64,000 bases of DNA from Muribaculaceae bacterium Isolate-036 (Harlan) (GTDB taxonomy: Bacteria; Bacteroidota; Bacteroidia; Bacteroidales; Muribaculaceae): assembly GCA_003833075.1 (NCBI GenBank), contig RIAY01000004.1:144522-208521 (forward strand). The letters are read 5' to 3'. The notes below the pieces were generated by a model that was not told where the DNA came from, did not search any database, and worked only from the letters and a program-made list of their open reading frames with translations. Of this stretch, positions 15,597 through 25,115 are shown piece after piece. A program made the position numbers and the translations under genes. Numbering within the stretch: the first letter of the stretch is position 1; each line of letters opens with the position of its first letter.

Positions 15597-17462
15597 TCAG
15601 AATGTCACACCGAATCCCGCCGCGAGTCTGATGCCCTGCTGAGGTAGTCCGGGCAAGAGCTCGTCGTGCCGGTTAAGGAGATTGTCTGCCTGCACCCATA
15701 CTGTGAAATTCGAGGTTATGCCGTAGGAGGCGCCGAGATTGAGATAGGTAATGTCGGGGAGTCTCTTTGACAGGAGCACGTCGGCATCGGAAATCATGCC
15801 ACCTTGATAATTACCTATGGTGTAGATATTGCGCACACCGCGATAATCATAGGCGAGTTTAAGTTTGAGAGTGCTCCACGGGTTCGTTTCAGCAGATATT
15901 CCGGCAGTCCAGCGCGGACGGTCATATCCGTTGAAATATCCCTTGTTGCCGTTTTGGGGCTGATAGTTTCCTTTTGCTACTATCTTTATGATTTTGCCAA
16001 GGTCATATGATGCGTGGATGCCGATGCTGAATCCGTGAAGGTTGCAGGTGTGGTCTTGGTTGTAATCATATGAAAGCGTGCGGTCGGCGTTGTCCATATA
16101 AACGGATTCCGGCAGACCGGGAGCAACCTGATTCAGATAATTGAGACTTTGCTGATACCATCCGCCGAGATATTCTCCACGGGAGATGCGGAATGCGAAA
16201 TCCGCACCGGCTGAGAAACCCGAGAATGGACCGAAAGTAGCCCCGAGGCTACCGTCGAGAGGAGAATATACGGGTCGTGAGTTGCCGATAAGCGGTGATT
16301 GGTAATAATCACGTTCATAATTGGATGCCAGAGTGTTCAGACGACTGCCGCCAAGGGCATGAAGATAGAAAGCCACCGGACCTGCAAGATAATCCAGCTT
16401 GATATCCGGAGCCACGTGCAGGAAACTATAGCGGTCGTTCTCCTCACCGGCATTGAATGCGAGATCAATCTCCGCGCCAATGCGCACTAACAGCCTGTCG
16501 CGTGAAAAACTATAATATGGTGTCAAAGTTAGCATGCCATAGTTATCCGGTTGCACCGGACTGTAGCCGCCGTCAACCTGAGGATGGGAATAAAGGAGTA
16601 TGTCGGTGTTGACATCTATGCCGATAGAAGATTTGGACGACATGGGGAAGTTTACACCTCCGAGAAGATTTATGTCTGTTTCCCTTCCTCCCGATGCGCG
16701 TTCAAGCATTATCCCCTCATCCGGCATACCGATTAACATCCGCTTCAGGGGTGAATAGGCTGAGCGGTATCCGAAATAGCGCACTCCGGCTTCCACATTC
16801 CATGTGATTTCATCTGACCTGTAGGGTGATTGCCATCCGAACCTTGCAGATATGTCGTTGAGTGTCTGTGTCGGAGCTTTAGGGGCATTTTCGTCCGAGA
16901 AACTGCTCCATTGAGGATTGTATCCGTAATAATTGAAGTTGCCGATATGCCAGTCTAACGCGCCGCTCAGTCTTCCTTTTCCGTTGAAGTCGTGAGATCC
17001 GTAGAAACCGATGGATTCATCGTAACGGTACATGCGGGTGTCTTTCATAGTTTCAGACACTTCCGGTTTCCACAGCGAGGTGGAATTGTGCTGCAGGCGC
17101 ACGCCGAATGTAGTGTTTCTGTCATCAATGAAGCGGTATCCGGCACTCAGGGTGGAGTTCAGCCAGCTTCCGGCTCCCAGATCGAGATAGCCTCGGGAAT
17201 CAGAATATTCCCGGGTATCGCGCCATCCGGTGGCGGGTAGTGGAAGGAGACTCGGGGCGAATGCAGCCGGAACGCTTCTCCCATCATATGAAAGCGGGTT
17301 GGTCTCCAGAGAGAATTTGACCTGTTTCGGGAAAGAATTTATGCGGTCGAGCCGAAAGACCTCCGGCACATATTTCCCGTCTACGGAAATCGATTGGTTA
17401 TATTGAGCCGCTGCGGGTAACACCGAGACGGCGGCAAAGGCGTATATGATATGTTTCTTCAT
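15597..17462 (-). CDS. TonB-receptor-like outer-membrane beta-barrel protein
   Basis: A 621-aa outer-membrane protein with a signal peptide ending at AAAQ (residue 20). The rest alternates short beta-strand-like segments rich in Tyr, Trp and Gly, ending in a terminal strand LAAGFGVTF typical of barrels. A DNLLNRHDE segment close to the C-terminus resembles TonB-dependent receptors, but no plug domain or TonB box is visible. Its start codon overlaps the stop of the upstream TPR gene (TAATG), so the two are translationally coupled and probably form a functional pair. Confidence 0.82.
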   Translation of the reverse strand: MKKHIIYAFAAVSVLPAAAQYNQSISVDGKYVPEVFRLDRINSFPKQVKFSLETNPLSYDGRSVPAAFAPSLLPLPATGWRDTREYSDSRGYLDLGAGSWLNSTLSAGYRFIDDRNTTFGVRLQHNSTSLWKPEVSETMKDTRMYRYDESIGFYGSHDFNGKGRLSGALDWHIGNFNYYGYNPQWSSFSDENAPKAPTQTLNDISARFGWQSPYRSDEITWNVEAGVRYFGYRSAYSPLKRMLIGMPDEGIMLERASGGRETDINLLGGVNFPMSSKSSIGIDVNTDILLYSHPQVDGGYSPVQPDNYGMLTLTPYYSFSRDRLLVRIGAEIDLAFNAGEENDRYSFLHVAPDIKLDYLAGPVAFYLHALGGSRLNTLASNYERDYYQSPLIGNSRPVYSPLDGSLGATFGPFSGFSAGADFAFRISRGEYLGGWYQQSLNYLNQVAPGLPESVYMDNADRTLSYDYNQDHTCNLHGFSIGIHASYDLGKIIKIVAKGNYQPQNGNKGYFNGYDRPRWTAGISAETNPWSTLKLKLAYDYRGVRNIYTIGNYQGGMISDADVLLSKRLPDITYLNLGASYGITSNFTVWVQADNLLNRHDELLPGLPQQGIRLAAGFGVTF

Positions 17463-20461
17463 TACTTGAGAGCGTTGAGGCGTGATTTTATTGCATTAAG
17501 GATTTCCGGCTCGTTTCCGGGATAATTCTCGCGCAGGCTTTGCAGATATTCTTTTGCAAGATAAGCCTTGCCCTGCCCTTTATAGGCATCGGCAAGGAGG
17601 ATGAATCCGCGGGCGAGCTGGAACTCATGAGGTGTTCCGGCTTCAGTAAATTCAAGCAAAACCTTCTCTGCATTGGTGAAATCCTTGTTGTCGATATAAT
17701 ATTGTCCGAGTTCTACCGCAGCCTTGGCTCCGGCGATACCGGCGGGATTTGCCGCGAGAGAAGAAAGCATGTCAAGAGCTTCCTCCGTATTTCCCGAACG
17801 GAGCATTGCCAGAGCCTCGACAAGTTGCATCTCCTCTGCCTGGTCGGCACCTATGCCGCCGTTGTTGCGTGCCTTGCGTGCGTATTCGATACGTTCTGAA
17901 TCGGATTGCGACGTGCGTGCTATTCCGGCATATGCGTCAGCCATGAAATCAGTTTCTCCTGTGTTTGCCAGAGCTTTGTAGACATCAGTAGCTTCCGATG
18001 CGCGCCCCGGTATGTCATTCTCCAGAATCTCGGCACGGAGGAGGAGGGCTTCCGGATATTGCACGGAATGAGGACGAGCTTCGGCAAGGTGTGCGAGAGT
18101 TTCCTCTGCTTCAACAAATTTCCCGGAAGACTGGAGCGAGGTTGCGATGTCAAGCAATACTGGAGCGAGGTATTTGCCGTCAGGATAGTCACGCACATAG
18201 TTTCTCAGAAGAGTTATGTCTTCTATATTACCGGCATAGGCAGTCTCCGCACTGTCGAATGCGAGCTGTTCCATTTCATCGGCATCGAGCTGTTTTGCTT
18301 CAGGAACACCGCGGAGGAATTCCGCATACTGCGGCAGCTCTCCCCGCGAAGCGTAATATTTTCTCAAGTCATCGTTGGCAATGGATGCCTCCTCGCTTGA
18401 CGGCCAGGTGCGGATTATTTCCTTGTAAGTGTCTGCAGCCTGTTCCATTTTTCCAGCTTTCGAATAAGTAAGGGCAAGGTTGATCATCGCTTTCCTTGCC
18501 TGCACAGACTTGGGATATCTGGATGCAAGGCGGCTGAAGGCGTCAGCCGCTTTGTCATTACGGTCTATAGCCTCATATGTCAGAGCCTTCTCAAGAAGCA
18601 CATTGGGCATCCATTTGGAATCCGGGAAATTGTTTTCAATCTCGGAAAGTTCCTTTATTTTTCCGTTCACATCCCCGTCAAGACCGAGCATGACGGCATG
18701 ACGGTAAGAAGCATAATCCGCGTCTGAAGCATTCTCCGCTTTCGCACGGGCATAGGTATCGCGGGCTGTCCGGTAGTCACCCGTATAATACTGGCAGTCT
18801 GCCATCCTTGTGACAGCATCCGCCTTGAGGGTTGCGGGAAGAGCGGGAGATGCCGCCAGAGCCTTGGCAAACTCACGTGCGGCTGCCGCATATTTCTCCT
18901 GTTGATATTCGGAATAAGCGAGATTGTAAAGAGCCAAAGTGCGGTTGGAAGAATTGTTTTCCGATTTGAGGAAAGTATTGTATGCCGCCGATGCCTTGGC
19001 GTAATTCCCTTGCGAATACTCCGCATCGCCAAGCCAGATATGGGTCTGTGCTGCGAGCCTGCGGTCATGCGAGGCAAGTTCAAGCGAGCGGTTGAAGAAT
19101 CCCGAAGCCTCCTGCGGACGTCCGTTGGTCATCGATTCGATTCCCAGTTCGTAGAGAATCTTCTGTTTGGCGGCAAGCACGTCTTTGGACGGGCGTCTTA
19201 TCTTTTCGATGCTTGCGAGCGCTTTGGTATAGTTGCGCTCGTTGTAATATGCAGTTGCCAGATATTCCTCTACCTTGGGAGTATATTCCGAATTCGGGTA
19301 AAGCTTGATAAAGCCTTCCAGCATGTCTACCGAAGAGGAGAACGGCACTTTGCCACCTCTTGTCAGAGCTGCCACGTAGTTGTAGAGAGCCACTTCCGAC
19401 ACATTGCGGTCATAATCCATGCGCGCCGCCTTCTCGAACGCCATTGCGGCAGCATCATCGTTGCCGGTCTTCACATCGCATTGTCCGAGATAGAGCCATG
19501 CGCTTTGCGCAAGGTCATTGTCAAGTTCCGTAAGTGTGGCGAATTTTTCGGCAGCCGCCGAGTAATCGCCATCGGCATAGTCGGCAACGGCAAGTGCGTA
19601 AATAGCGTCAGGAGCGGGAGAACCGTCAATCAGCGAAATGTATTTTTTCAGGAAAACCTTTGCCTGCTGATAGTCGCCGAGTTTGAAGAAACTGAGACCG
19701 GTAATGCGGTTCAGCTCAGGTGCGAGTTCCGGATCGGAGAGTGAGCGGAGAAGTTCCTGCCCCTTTGCCGCCACTCGGTCGTATTCTCCACGGTTGTAGT
19801 CTATCTGAGTCATGTAATATGCCGCTTCAAGACCTTTTTCTCCGCTTCTCACTTTTGAGAATCCGGTGTATGCTTTATCGTAGTCGCCGTCGATATAGTC
19901 GAGATAAGCTGAGTAGAATGTGTATGCCTCTCGGTAAAGACGATTCTCCTTCAAGGCTTTCAGACTCTGTCTTGCCTCGGCGTAATGTCCGGTCTTGATC
20001 TGTGTCAGTGCATGCCGGTAGGTGTAGAGGGCGAAGTCCTCGCGGTTCAGGCGGTCGAAATCTATGCCGTCGTATTCCGTCAGGGCATCGGACCAGAGGT
20101 GATGGAAAAAGAAATAGTCACCCACGGAAAGTCTTGCTTCGAGAGCATGGGTGGATGCGGGGTAATCTCTGATGAAATTACGAAGCAGGGTAACGCATTC
20201 CGCATCGCCGCGTTCGTAATATGCACGGGCAAGCATGAACACGTATTCCTCTTTTTCGGTCTGGTTAAGGATTATGCCCTTGGTGTTTAGCTCGTTCAGC
20301 TGGTCGATTACTCCGGGGTAGTTTCCGCTTGAAAGCATGGTGCGGGCGCGTTCCAGATATCCTGCCGCAAGGGGAGAGAACCTTTCGGGAGATGCGCTGA
20401 CCTGCGCTGAGGCGGTAGTAGCCGAAACTGCCGCTATCAGCGATATTATAAATTTATTCAT
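17462..20461 (-). CDS. Large periplasmic tetratricopeptide-repeat protein
   Basis: A 999-aa exported protein. The signal peptide ends near ASAQ (residue 20). The rest is a near-continuous run of TPR motifs (recurring pattern A-x-x-Y-x-x-G-x-Y-x-x-A, for example YYERGDAEC, SQGNYAKASAAY and YYTGDYRTARDTY), enough for roughly 20 or more repeats. It probably scaffolds a periplasmic or outer-membrane complex with the barrel protein encoded immediately after it. It starts 28 bp after the fbp gene, so it is likely in the same operon. Specific partner unknown. Confidence 0.9.
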   Translation of the reverse strand: MNKFIISLIAAVSATTASAQVSASPERFSPLAAGYLERARTMLSSGNYPGVIDQLNELNTKGIILNQTEKEEYVFMLARAYYERGDAECVTLLRNFIRDYPASTHALEARLSVGDYFFFHHLWSDALTEYDGIDFDRLNREDFALYTYRHALTQIKTGHYAEARQSLKALKENRLYREAYTFYSAYLDYIDGDYDKAYTGFSKVRSGEKGLEAAYYMTQIDYNRGEYDRVAAKGQELLRSLSDPELAPELNRITGLSFFKLGDYQQAKVFLKKYISLIDGSPAPDAIYALAVADYADGDYSAAAEKFATLTELDNDLAQSAWLYLGQCDVKTGNDDAAAMAFEKAARMDYDRNVSEVALYNYVAALTRGGKVPFSSSVDMLEGFIKLYPNSEYTPKVEEYLATAYYNERNYTKALASIEKIRRPSKDVLAAKQKILYELGIESMTNGRPQEASGFFNRSLELASHDRRLAAQTHIWLGDAEYSQGNYAKASAAYNTFLKSENNSSNRTLALYNLAYSEYQQEKYAAAAREFAKALAASPALPATLKADAVTRMADCQYYTGDYRTARDTYARAKAENASDADYASYRHAVMLGLDGDVNGKIKELSEIENNFPDSKWMPNVLLEKALTYEAIDRNDKAADAFSRLASRYPKSVQARKAMINLALTYSKAGKMEQAADTYKEIIRTWPSSEEASIANDDLRKYYASRGELPQYAEFLRGVPEAKQLDADEMEQLAFDSAETAYAGNIEDITLLRNYVRDYPDGKYLAPVLLDIATSLQSSGKFVEAEETLAHLAEARPHSVQYPEALLLRAEILENDIPGRASEATDVYKALANTGETDFMADAYAGIARTSQSDSERIEYARKARNNGGIGADQAEEMQLVEALAMLRSGNTEEALDMLSSLAANPAGIAGAKAAVELGQYYIDNKDFTNAEKVLLEFTEAGTPHEFQLARGFILLADAYKGQGKAYLAKEYLQSLRENYPGNEPEILNAIKSRLNALK

Positions 20462-20489
20462 TGTTATTGTCGTTTCAAGTTTCAGATTG

Positions 20490-22502
20490 TCAGTTTTTGT
20501 AATGTCGCTCCTTCACGATTCCATGCCGGAATGCGTAGAGAAGTTCTGACAGCTCATCGATCTGCGCCTGCAGTTCTTTCCCTTTGTCGGTGTCGCGCAC
20601 TCGCATCCGGTGTCTTGACAGTTCCACAATCTGCGTTGTGGAAACAATGTCGGAACCGTTTCTTACAGCCTCCTCCGCAGAGGTGAACGGCTCATGCTGC
20701 ACGAGCTGGAAACCACTGCTGTGGAACACAAGCGTGTATCCGGCGATGCCGGTGGTATTGTGATATGCTTTCGCGAAACCTCCGTCGATGACCATCAATT
20801 TACCGTTGGCTCGTATGGGACTCTCTCCCTTTGCAGCCCTGACCGGAACATGACCGTTTATTATATGGCGGTGTTCACCCTCGACTCCGAACGCATCGAG
20901 AATCATATCGCATACCTCCTCTTTGTTCCGGAGCTTGAAATACCACCCCTTCTCCTCGACATGTGTGGCGGGATCGTCAATGAAATATCGTTCGAAAGTC
21001 GCCATCTTGGATTTGTCGAAAAGGGGAGAGTCCGGTCCGCACCACAGGTACCAGAAGAAATCGCGGGCATATTTGCGTTCCTCTTCCGAAGAATCATCGT
21101 TGAACGCCTCGCGCATGGTCATTCCTATTTTATGCAGCAGTCCGCGACCTTTGTATTTCTTTCCGCATACCTCCACCTCCTTCATCGTGCCGTCTTCATT
21201 AAGAGGCAGGGAAGCGTGGAAGAGAAGGTTTGAGTTGTATATGCCATACATGCATCCGTTGGAGAAGAGGCAGTCGATATGCTTCATCAGTTTGTCGCTG
21301 ACGCTGAATGAATGACGTAGCTTGTCGACAAGTTCCTTCTCCTCGTCAGTCATAGCTGTCGGGTCAGCGGGATCGAGTGTGGGGAAATTGGTGTCGTTGA
21401 GAGGATATTCCTTGCCATCGAGAGTGACGGTACCCTTCTCTTTGTCTATGCGCGAGAGCAGATCGCGGTCAGAGAGTCCCCATTCCGGATGCTCCCTTGC
21501 CATTTGCGCCTCCAGCTTAAGCTGGATTATTGCTATAGCCTTGTGCATTCGACCGATAAGAAGTCTGGATTTTTCTGTAAATGCGTTCTCTTCGTCATCC
21601 CCTGCGATATGAGGCATGAAGCGTGTGCAGGGGTCATCTCCGTATGTCTCCATGGCGAAGGTTGCGAGCGGCACCATGTTTATGCCGTAGCCGTCTTCCA
21701 GAGTCGCCATGTTGGCATATCTCAGAGAGAGCCGTAATACGTTCGCCATGCAGCATTCGTTGCCTGCCGCCGCTCCCATCCACAAGGCATCGTGGTTGCC
21801 CCACTGTATGTCGAACCTGCCGTAATCGCAGAGGATATCCATGATTATATGCGCGCCAGGTCCGCGGTCGAAAATGTCGCCAAGGATGTGAAGCTGGTCT
21901 ATGCTCAGACGCTGGATCACGTTGCAGAGCGCGATGATGAATTCGTCTGCCTGACCTGTGGATATTATGGTCTCGATGATTCTTGAAAAATAAGCCTGCT
22001 TGTCATCGTCTGAAGGAGACTCGTGCATGAGTTCCTCGATAATGTATGCGAACTCACGCGGCAGAGACTTGCGCACTTTCGAGCGGGTGTATTTCGAAGA
22101 CACCGACTGGCATACCTTTATGAGACGGTGCAGGGTTATATTGTAGAAATCCGCGAGCTGGTTTTCCGAAGCGCGGATAATCTGGAGTTTCTGCTCCGGA
22201 TAATATATAAGCGAACAAAGCTCCCGGATTTCCTGCTCACGCATGGAAGTGCCGAAAAGTTCGGTAACTTTGCGTTTGATGTTTCCGGAAGCGTTTCGCA
22301 GAATGTGTCTGAAAGCCTCGTGTTCGCCGTGGATGTCGGCGACGAAATGTTCAGTGCCTTTAGGTAGATTAAGGATTGCCTCGAGGTTTATGATTTCGGT
22401 CGAGGCAGCGCTGATGTTAGGAAACGACTGTGCGAGAAGCTCAAGCACGCGCCGGTCGTTTTCAACGTGGGTCTCCGTTATGTTTTTCGATATTGGTGTC
22501 AT
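20490..22502 (-). CDS. fbp: Fructose-1,6-bisphosphatase, class III
   Basis: A 670-aa gluconeogenic enzyme that converts fructose 1,6-bisphosphate to fructose 6-phosphate. It belongs to the Firmicutes/Bacteroidetes class III enzymes with a calcineurin-type metal site: FVADIHGEHEAF, LGDIFDRGPGAHI, WGNHDALWMG and INGHVPVRAAKGESP are all present. The ATG at 22502 (MTPISKN) was chosen because the longer frame from 22541 runs through the -7 promoter box. Length fits the family. Confidence 0.96.
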   Translation of the reverse strand: MTPISKNITETHVENDRRVLELLAQSFPNISAASTEIINLEAILNLPKGTEHFVADIHGEHEAFRHILRNASGNIKRKVTELFGTSMREQEIRELCSLIYYPEQKLQIIRASENQLADFYNITLHRLIKVCQSVSSKYTRSKVRKSLPREFAYIIEELMHESPSDDDKQAYFSRIIETIISTGQADEFIIALCNVIQRLSIDQLHILGDIFDRGPGAHIIMDILCDYGRFDIQWGNHDALWMGAAAGNECCMANVLRLSLRYANMATLEDGYGINMVPLATFAMETYGDDPCTRFMPHIAGDDEENAFTEKSRLLIGRMHKAIAIIQLKLEAQMAREHPEWGLSDRDLLSRIDKEKGTVTLDGKEYPLNDTNFPTLDPADPTAMTDEEKELVDKLRHSFSVSDKLMKHIDCLFSNGCMYGIYNSNLLFHASLPLNEDGTMKEVEVCGKKYKGRGLLHKIGMTMREAFNDDSSEEERKYARDFFWYLWCGPDSPLFDKSKMATFERYFIDDPATHVEEKGWYFKLRNKEEVCDMILDAFGVEGEHRHIINGHVPVRAAKGESPIRANGKLMVIDGGFAKAYHNTTGIAGYTLVFHSSGFQLVQHEPFTSAEEAVRNGSDIVSTTQIVELSRHRMRVRDTDKGKELQAQIDELSELLYAFRHGIVKERHYKN

Positions 22503-22529
22503 TCCTTGAACGCGAAAAATATTATCTTG

Positions 22530-22537
22530 CAAAGATA
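22530..22537 (-). promoter_or_regulatory. -7 box of the fbp operon
   Basis: TATCTTTG on the minus strand, 28 nt before the chosen fbp start. It lies inside codons 2-4 of the longer possible frame. No convincing -33 box is seen. Confidence 0.5.
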
Positions 22538-22591
22538 GCAAATAGTTTTTATATTCGTGTTGCCCGAACGATAAACCAAATCAAAAAACTT

Positions 22592-22776
22592 AGAAACTGT
22601 TTAAATTTAATTCGAAATTTTTTATATAGTGAATCTTGTGGCTTCCTTGAGGTCTTTTATGGTTGTTTTCACCGAGTCTCATCGGTCACATAGCCCGCTA
22701 TGCTCCCTCTTCGACTCGTAAAAACACCTCATAAAATCCTCTCAATGAACCTCACAATTAAATTTAAACAGTTTCT
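22592..22776. repeat. 185-bp palindromic MITE-like element A
   Basis: Terminal inverted repeats of 20 bp match exactly (AGAAACTGTTTAAATTTAAT at 22592-22611 and its complement at 22757-22776). The interior is an imperfect inverted repeat too: TTGAGGTCTTTTATG pairs with the sequence around 22728-22745. It carries GGTTGTTTTCACC and AAAACACCTC blocks shared with element B. It has no gene and probably is a non-autonomous mobile or REP-like element. Confidence 0.75.
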
Positions 22777-22783
22777 TAGAAAC

Positions 22784-22977
22784 AGAACTCGTCTTGACTT
22801 ATTTACGAAAGTTAAAATAATGATATTGTTAATTCTTTTTTCAACCTCAGCGGATCTTTCCGGTTGTTTTCACCCCTCTCATCACCGCCAACCGAAAGGT
22901 CGCCGGCTCTTCGAGTGGCGAAAACACCTCGGAAATATCTCGCTGATGTCAAGAAAAAATAAGTCAAGACGAGTTCT
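22784..22977. repeat. 194-bp palindromic MITE-like element B
   Basis: Terminal inverted repeats of 21 bp (starting AGAACTCGTCTTGACTTATT at 22784; complement ending at 22977). Its core has the same layout as element A, with GGTTGTTTTCACC near 22862 and AAAACACCTC at 22921-22930, but different ends. It starts 7 bp after element A. Together the two fill the gap between fbp and the PspC gene. Confidence 0.75.
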
Positions 22978-23010
22978 CACTTTTGGCGTGAACCGCTTCT
23001 AAACCGCTTA

Positions 23011-24063
23011 TTATAAGAATCTGGTGAGATGGGTGGCGTAAATCATCAGAATTACGGTTGCCACGATTATGAGAGTCTCGAATATCGCCGCCACTATGAC
23101 AGTGGTTTTTGAAGCTTTGCGGTAATTGAAAAGCACCGAGCCTGCCGTCCATGCCAATGCGACTCCGGGGATGATGAAACACAACGAGAAAGCCATGCAT
23201 GCCGAACTGCATACGATAGGAACCAATGTTGATGTGCAATGGTCGAGATCCCAGTCCAAAGCATTTATCAGTATGTCATTACCGAATCCGTAACTCGCTA
23301 TGAACGCGACGAGGAAAAACGCGAAGAAACCTGTTGCCACAAGTGTCGCGGCAACCCCGATGAGTCCGATGAGTCCCATCAGAAATTTGCCTAATACCTT
23401 AAACGCGTTTTCAACAAACGTGACTGAAGAATTGTCGGCTTCATGACCCAGGGGAGGAGTGGATGAGAGAACCTCCTGTCCGATGTTGTCTATAGTCACG
23501 GGGTTTCCCTGCGACTCAAGGATTCGTCGAGGATTGTTGGCGGGCGGAATTATCATCCATGCGATAAGGTAGAGAAGCACAAGCGGCCAGACATACGTAG
23601 CGATGCATAGTGCCGCATACAGCAGACGCATTATGTTGGCGTCCCATCCGAGATAGGTGGAGAGCCCTCCGAACACACCGCCGATCACTTTGTTGTTGAG
23701 GTTTCGGTAGAGTCTCTTCCTGGAAGGCTTTACAACTGAGTTTTCTGCATTGGTTTCATCTGTGTCCCTGCTGTAAGGCGGTGGAGGGGTGATTCCGTCG
23801 TTCATGTCTCCTATGTCAGCCGGTTTGCCCATGATTTCGATGACGCTGTTCACGTCAGCGAATGTTATGGCATTTGCGCCCGCTGAGATGCGCTCGTCAA
23901 AAAGTTCTGAAATCCGGCTTTCTATGTCTGTGACGATCTCGTCGCCCTCCGTTCCGCAGAAAGCGGCGCGGAGTTGTGTAAGATAATTGCTCAGAAGTTC
24001 GTAGGCGTCTTCGTCAATGTAGAATACTTTGCCGTTTATGTTGACAGGAAATGTTTTCTTCAT
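23011..24063 (-). CDS. PspC-domain membrane protein
   Basis: A 350-aa inner-membrane protein. Residues 1-80 form a soluble region (FYIDEDAYELLSNYLTQL). A PspC domain follows at about 115-175 (RNLNNKVIGGVFGGLSTYLG, then a membrane helix with AWMIIPPAN). Four more hydrophobic segments occupy the C-terminal half. PspC proteins are linked to envelope stress in other bacteria. It lies 13 bp after a PadR-type regulator in the same direction, an arrangement in which PadR usually represses both genes. Confidence 0.9.
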   Translation of the reverse strand: MKKTFPVNINGKVFYIDEDAYELLSNYLTQLRAAFCGTEGDEIVTDIESRISELFDERISAGANAITFADVNSVIEIMGKPADIGDMNDGITPPPPYSRDTDETNAENSVVKPSRKRLYRNLNNKVIGGVFGGLSTYLGWDANIMRLLYAALCIATYVWPLVLLYLIAWMIIPPANNPRRILESQGNPVTIDNIGQEVLSSTPPLGHEADNSSVTFVENAFKVLGKFLMGLIGLIGVAATLVATGFFAFFLVAFIASYGFGNDILINALDWDLDHCTSTLVPIVCSSACMAFSLCFIIPGVALAWTAGSVLFNYRKASKTTVIVAAIFETLIIVATVILMIYATHLTRFL

Positions 24064-24076
24064 GATCTGAGGGTTT

Positions 24077-24535
24077 TTAAATATTACGGGTTGAGTCTGT
24101 TGTTGAGTCTGATGTTGAAATTGAGTCTGTAGGCGGATTTGTATCTGTTGTGGCTGAGCCTGGACCTGTTTCCGGGTCGGGATCTGTTGTCAGGTCAGCG
24201 TCGGAGCCGTAAATCAAGTGGTTCACGGATTTTGAAATATCCTTCCACGACTGGTGCAGCTCGTTTAGAAAATGGATGCCCATCGGAGTGATGGAATAGT
24301 ATTTGCGCGGGGGACCTGATGGAGATTCCTCCCAGCGGTAGTTCAGCAGACCATCGTTTTTCAGCCTGGTCATCAGCGGATACAAGGTGCCTTCCACCAC
24401 TATCAGGTGAGCCTCTTTCATGCGGGAGATAATCTCGGAAACGTAAGCGTCGTTGCGGCTAAGCAACAGCAGCACGCAGAATTCGAGCATCCCTTTCCGC
24501 ATCTGGGATTTCATGTTGTCAATGTTTGTTGCCAT
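24077..24535 (-). CDS. PadR-family transcriptional regulator
   Basis: A 152-aa repressor. The N-terminal winged helix-turn-helix (residues 9-95) shows EFCVLLLLSRNDAYVSEI, the VVEGTLYPLMTRLKNDGLL wing segment and PRKYYSITPMG. The C-terminus is a short Thr/Asp/Ser-rich tail of low complexity (about 115-152) in place of the usual long dimerisation helix. Its own promoter holds a PadR-type palindrome at 24622-24650, so it likely represses itself and the PspC gene. Confidence 0.92.
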   Translation of the reverse strand: MATNIDNMKSQMRKGMLEFCVLLLLSRNDAYVSEIISRMKEAHLIVVEGTLYPLMTRLKNDGLLNYRWEESPSGPPRKYYSITPMGIHFLNELHQSWKDISKSVNHLIYGSDADLTTDPDPETGPGSATTDTNPPTDSISTSDSTTDSTRNI

Positions 24536-24605
24536 ATGTTGTGACGTTGAATGTGAGTCGAGTTGTCTGAGTTATGATGTCAGAGGCATGAGAGGTTTGA
24601 CACTG

Positions 24606-24650
24606 CAAAGGTATATGTTTTTATAGTACCATGCAATACAAAGTACTATA
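24606..24650 (-). promoter_or_regulatory. PadR promoter with operator
   Basis: On the minus strand: TTG (24634-24636), a 20-bp spacer, TACCTTTG (24606-24613). An inverted repeat TATAGTAC-N13-GTACTATA (24622-24629 and 24643-24650) covers the spacer and the area above the -33 box. PadR regulators are known to bind ATAC/GTAT-type palindromes of this kind. Confidence 0.7.
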
Positions 24651-24752
24651 GATTAACATATATTAACAAATAAACTCTGCCGGATACCTATGCGGTTTTC
24701 CGGCAGAGTCATTATCAGTTATTTTCTGAATGTTGAGAGTATCGGTTTTGGA

Positions 24753-24955
24753 TCAGCGGTTTACAAACTTCTTGCCATTTTTGATCACAATTCCTTTGTA
24801 AGAGCTGTCAACTTTCACCCCGAATACGTTGTAGAGTGGAGCGTTGTCATCAGTTGTGGCATTACCGATTTCTTCAACACCTGCTCCCGAATTGTCAGAG
24901 TATGTAAGCACGCGTATGCCATGTATGTAGGGATATTCAGTTAATGGCGTGATTT
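24753..24955 (-). pseudogene. C-terminal tail of a secreted protein cut by an IS element
   Basis: An open frame without a start ends at 24753. It reads IHGIRVLTYSDNSGAGVEEI, then a segment with DDNAPLYNVFGVKVD and ends KNGKKFVNR. 'PLYNVFGVKVDSSYKGIVIK' is the usual last strand of Bacteroidales secreted proteins with a type-A-like C-terminal sorting region. The 5' part is missing; the frame breaks at 24955, next to a decayed transposase. No other gene is seen in 24536-25115. Confidence 0.6.
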
Positions 24956-25115
24956 TTCAAGCAGAAAATGGAGCGTGGTCGCCCTATGGCGGTGCTGTTT
25001 TGATTATGAGGGCAAATTTTCAATTCTCGGCGCATAAAATATGACATTTCGGACAGATAGGGATACACTGATTCGCCTCCGATATGTTTCGGAGGTGAGG
25101 TGACAGTATGATTTT

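Noticed and set aside
18902..19744. 280-codon plus-strand frame
   Set aside because: Antisense to the TPR gene; shadow of its codon bias.
24690..24944. 84-codon plus-strand frame
   Set aside because: Antisense to the readable C-terminal sorting tail of a secreted protein on the minus strand.
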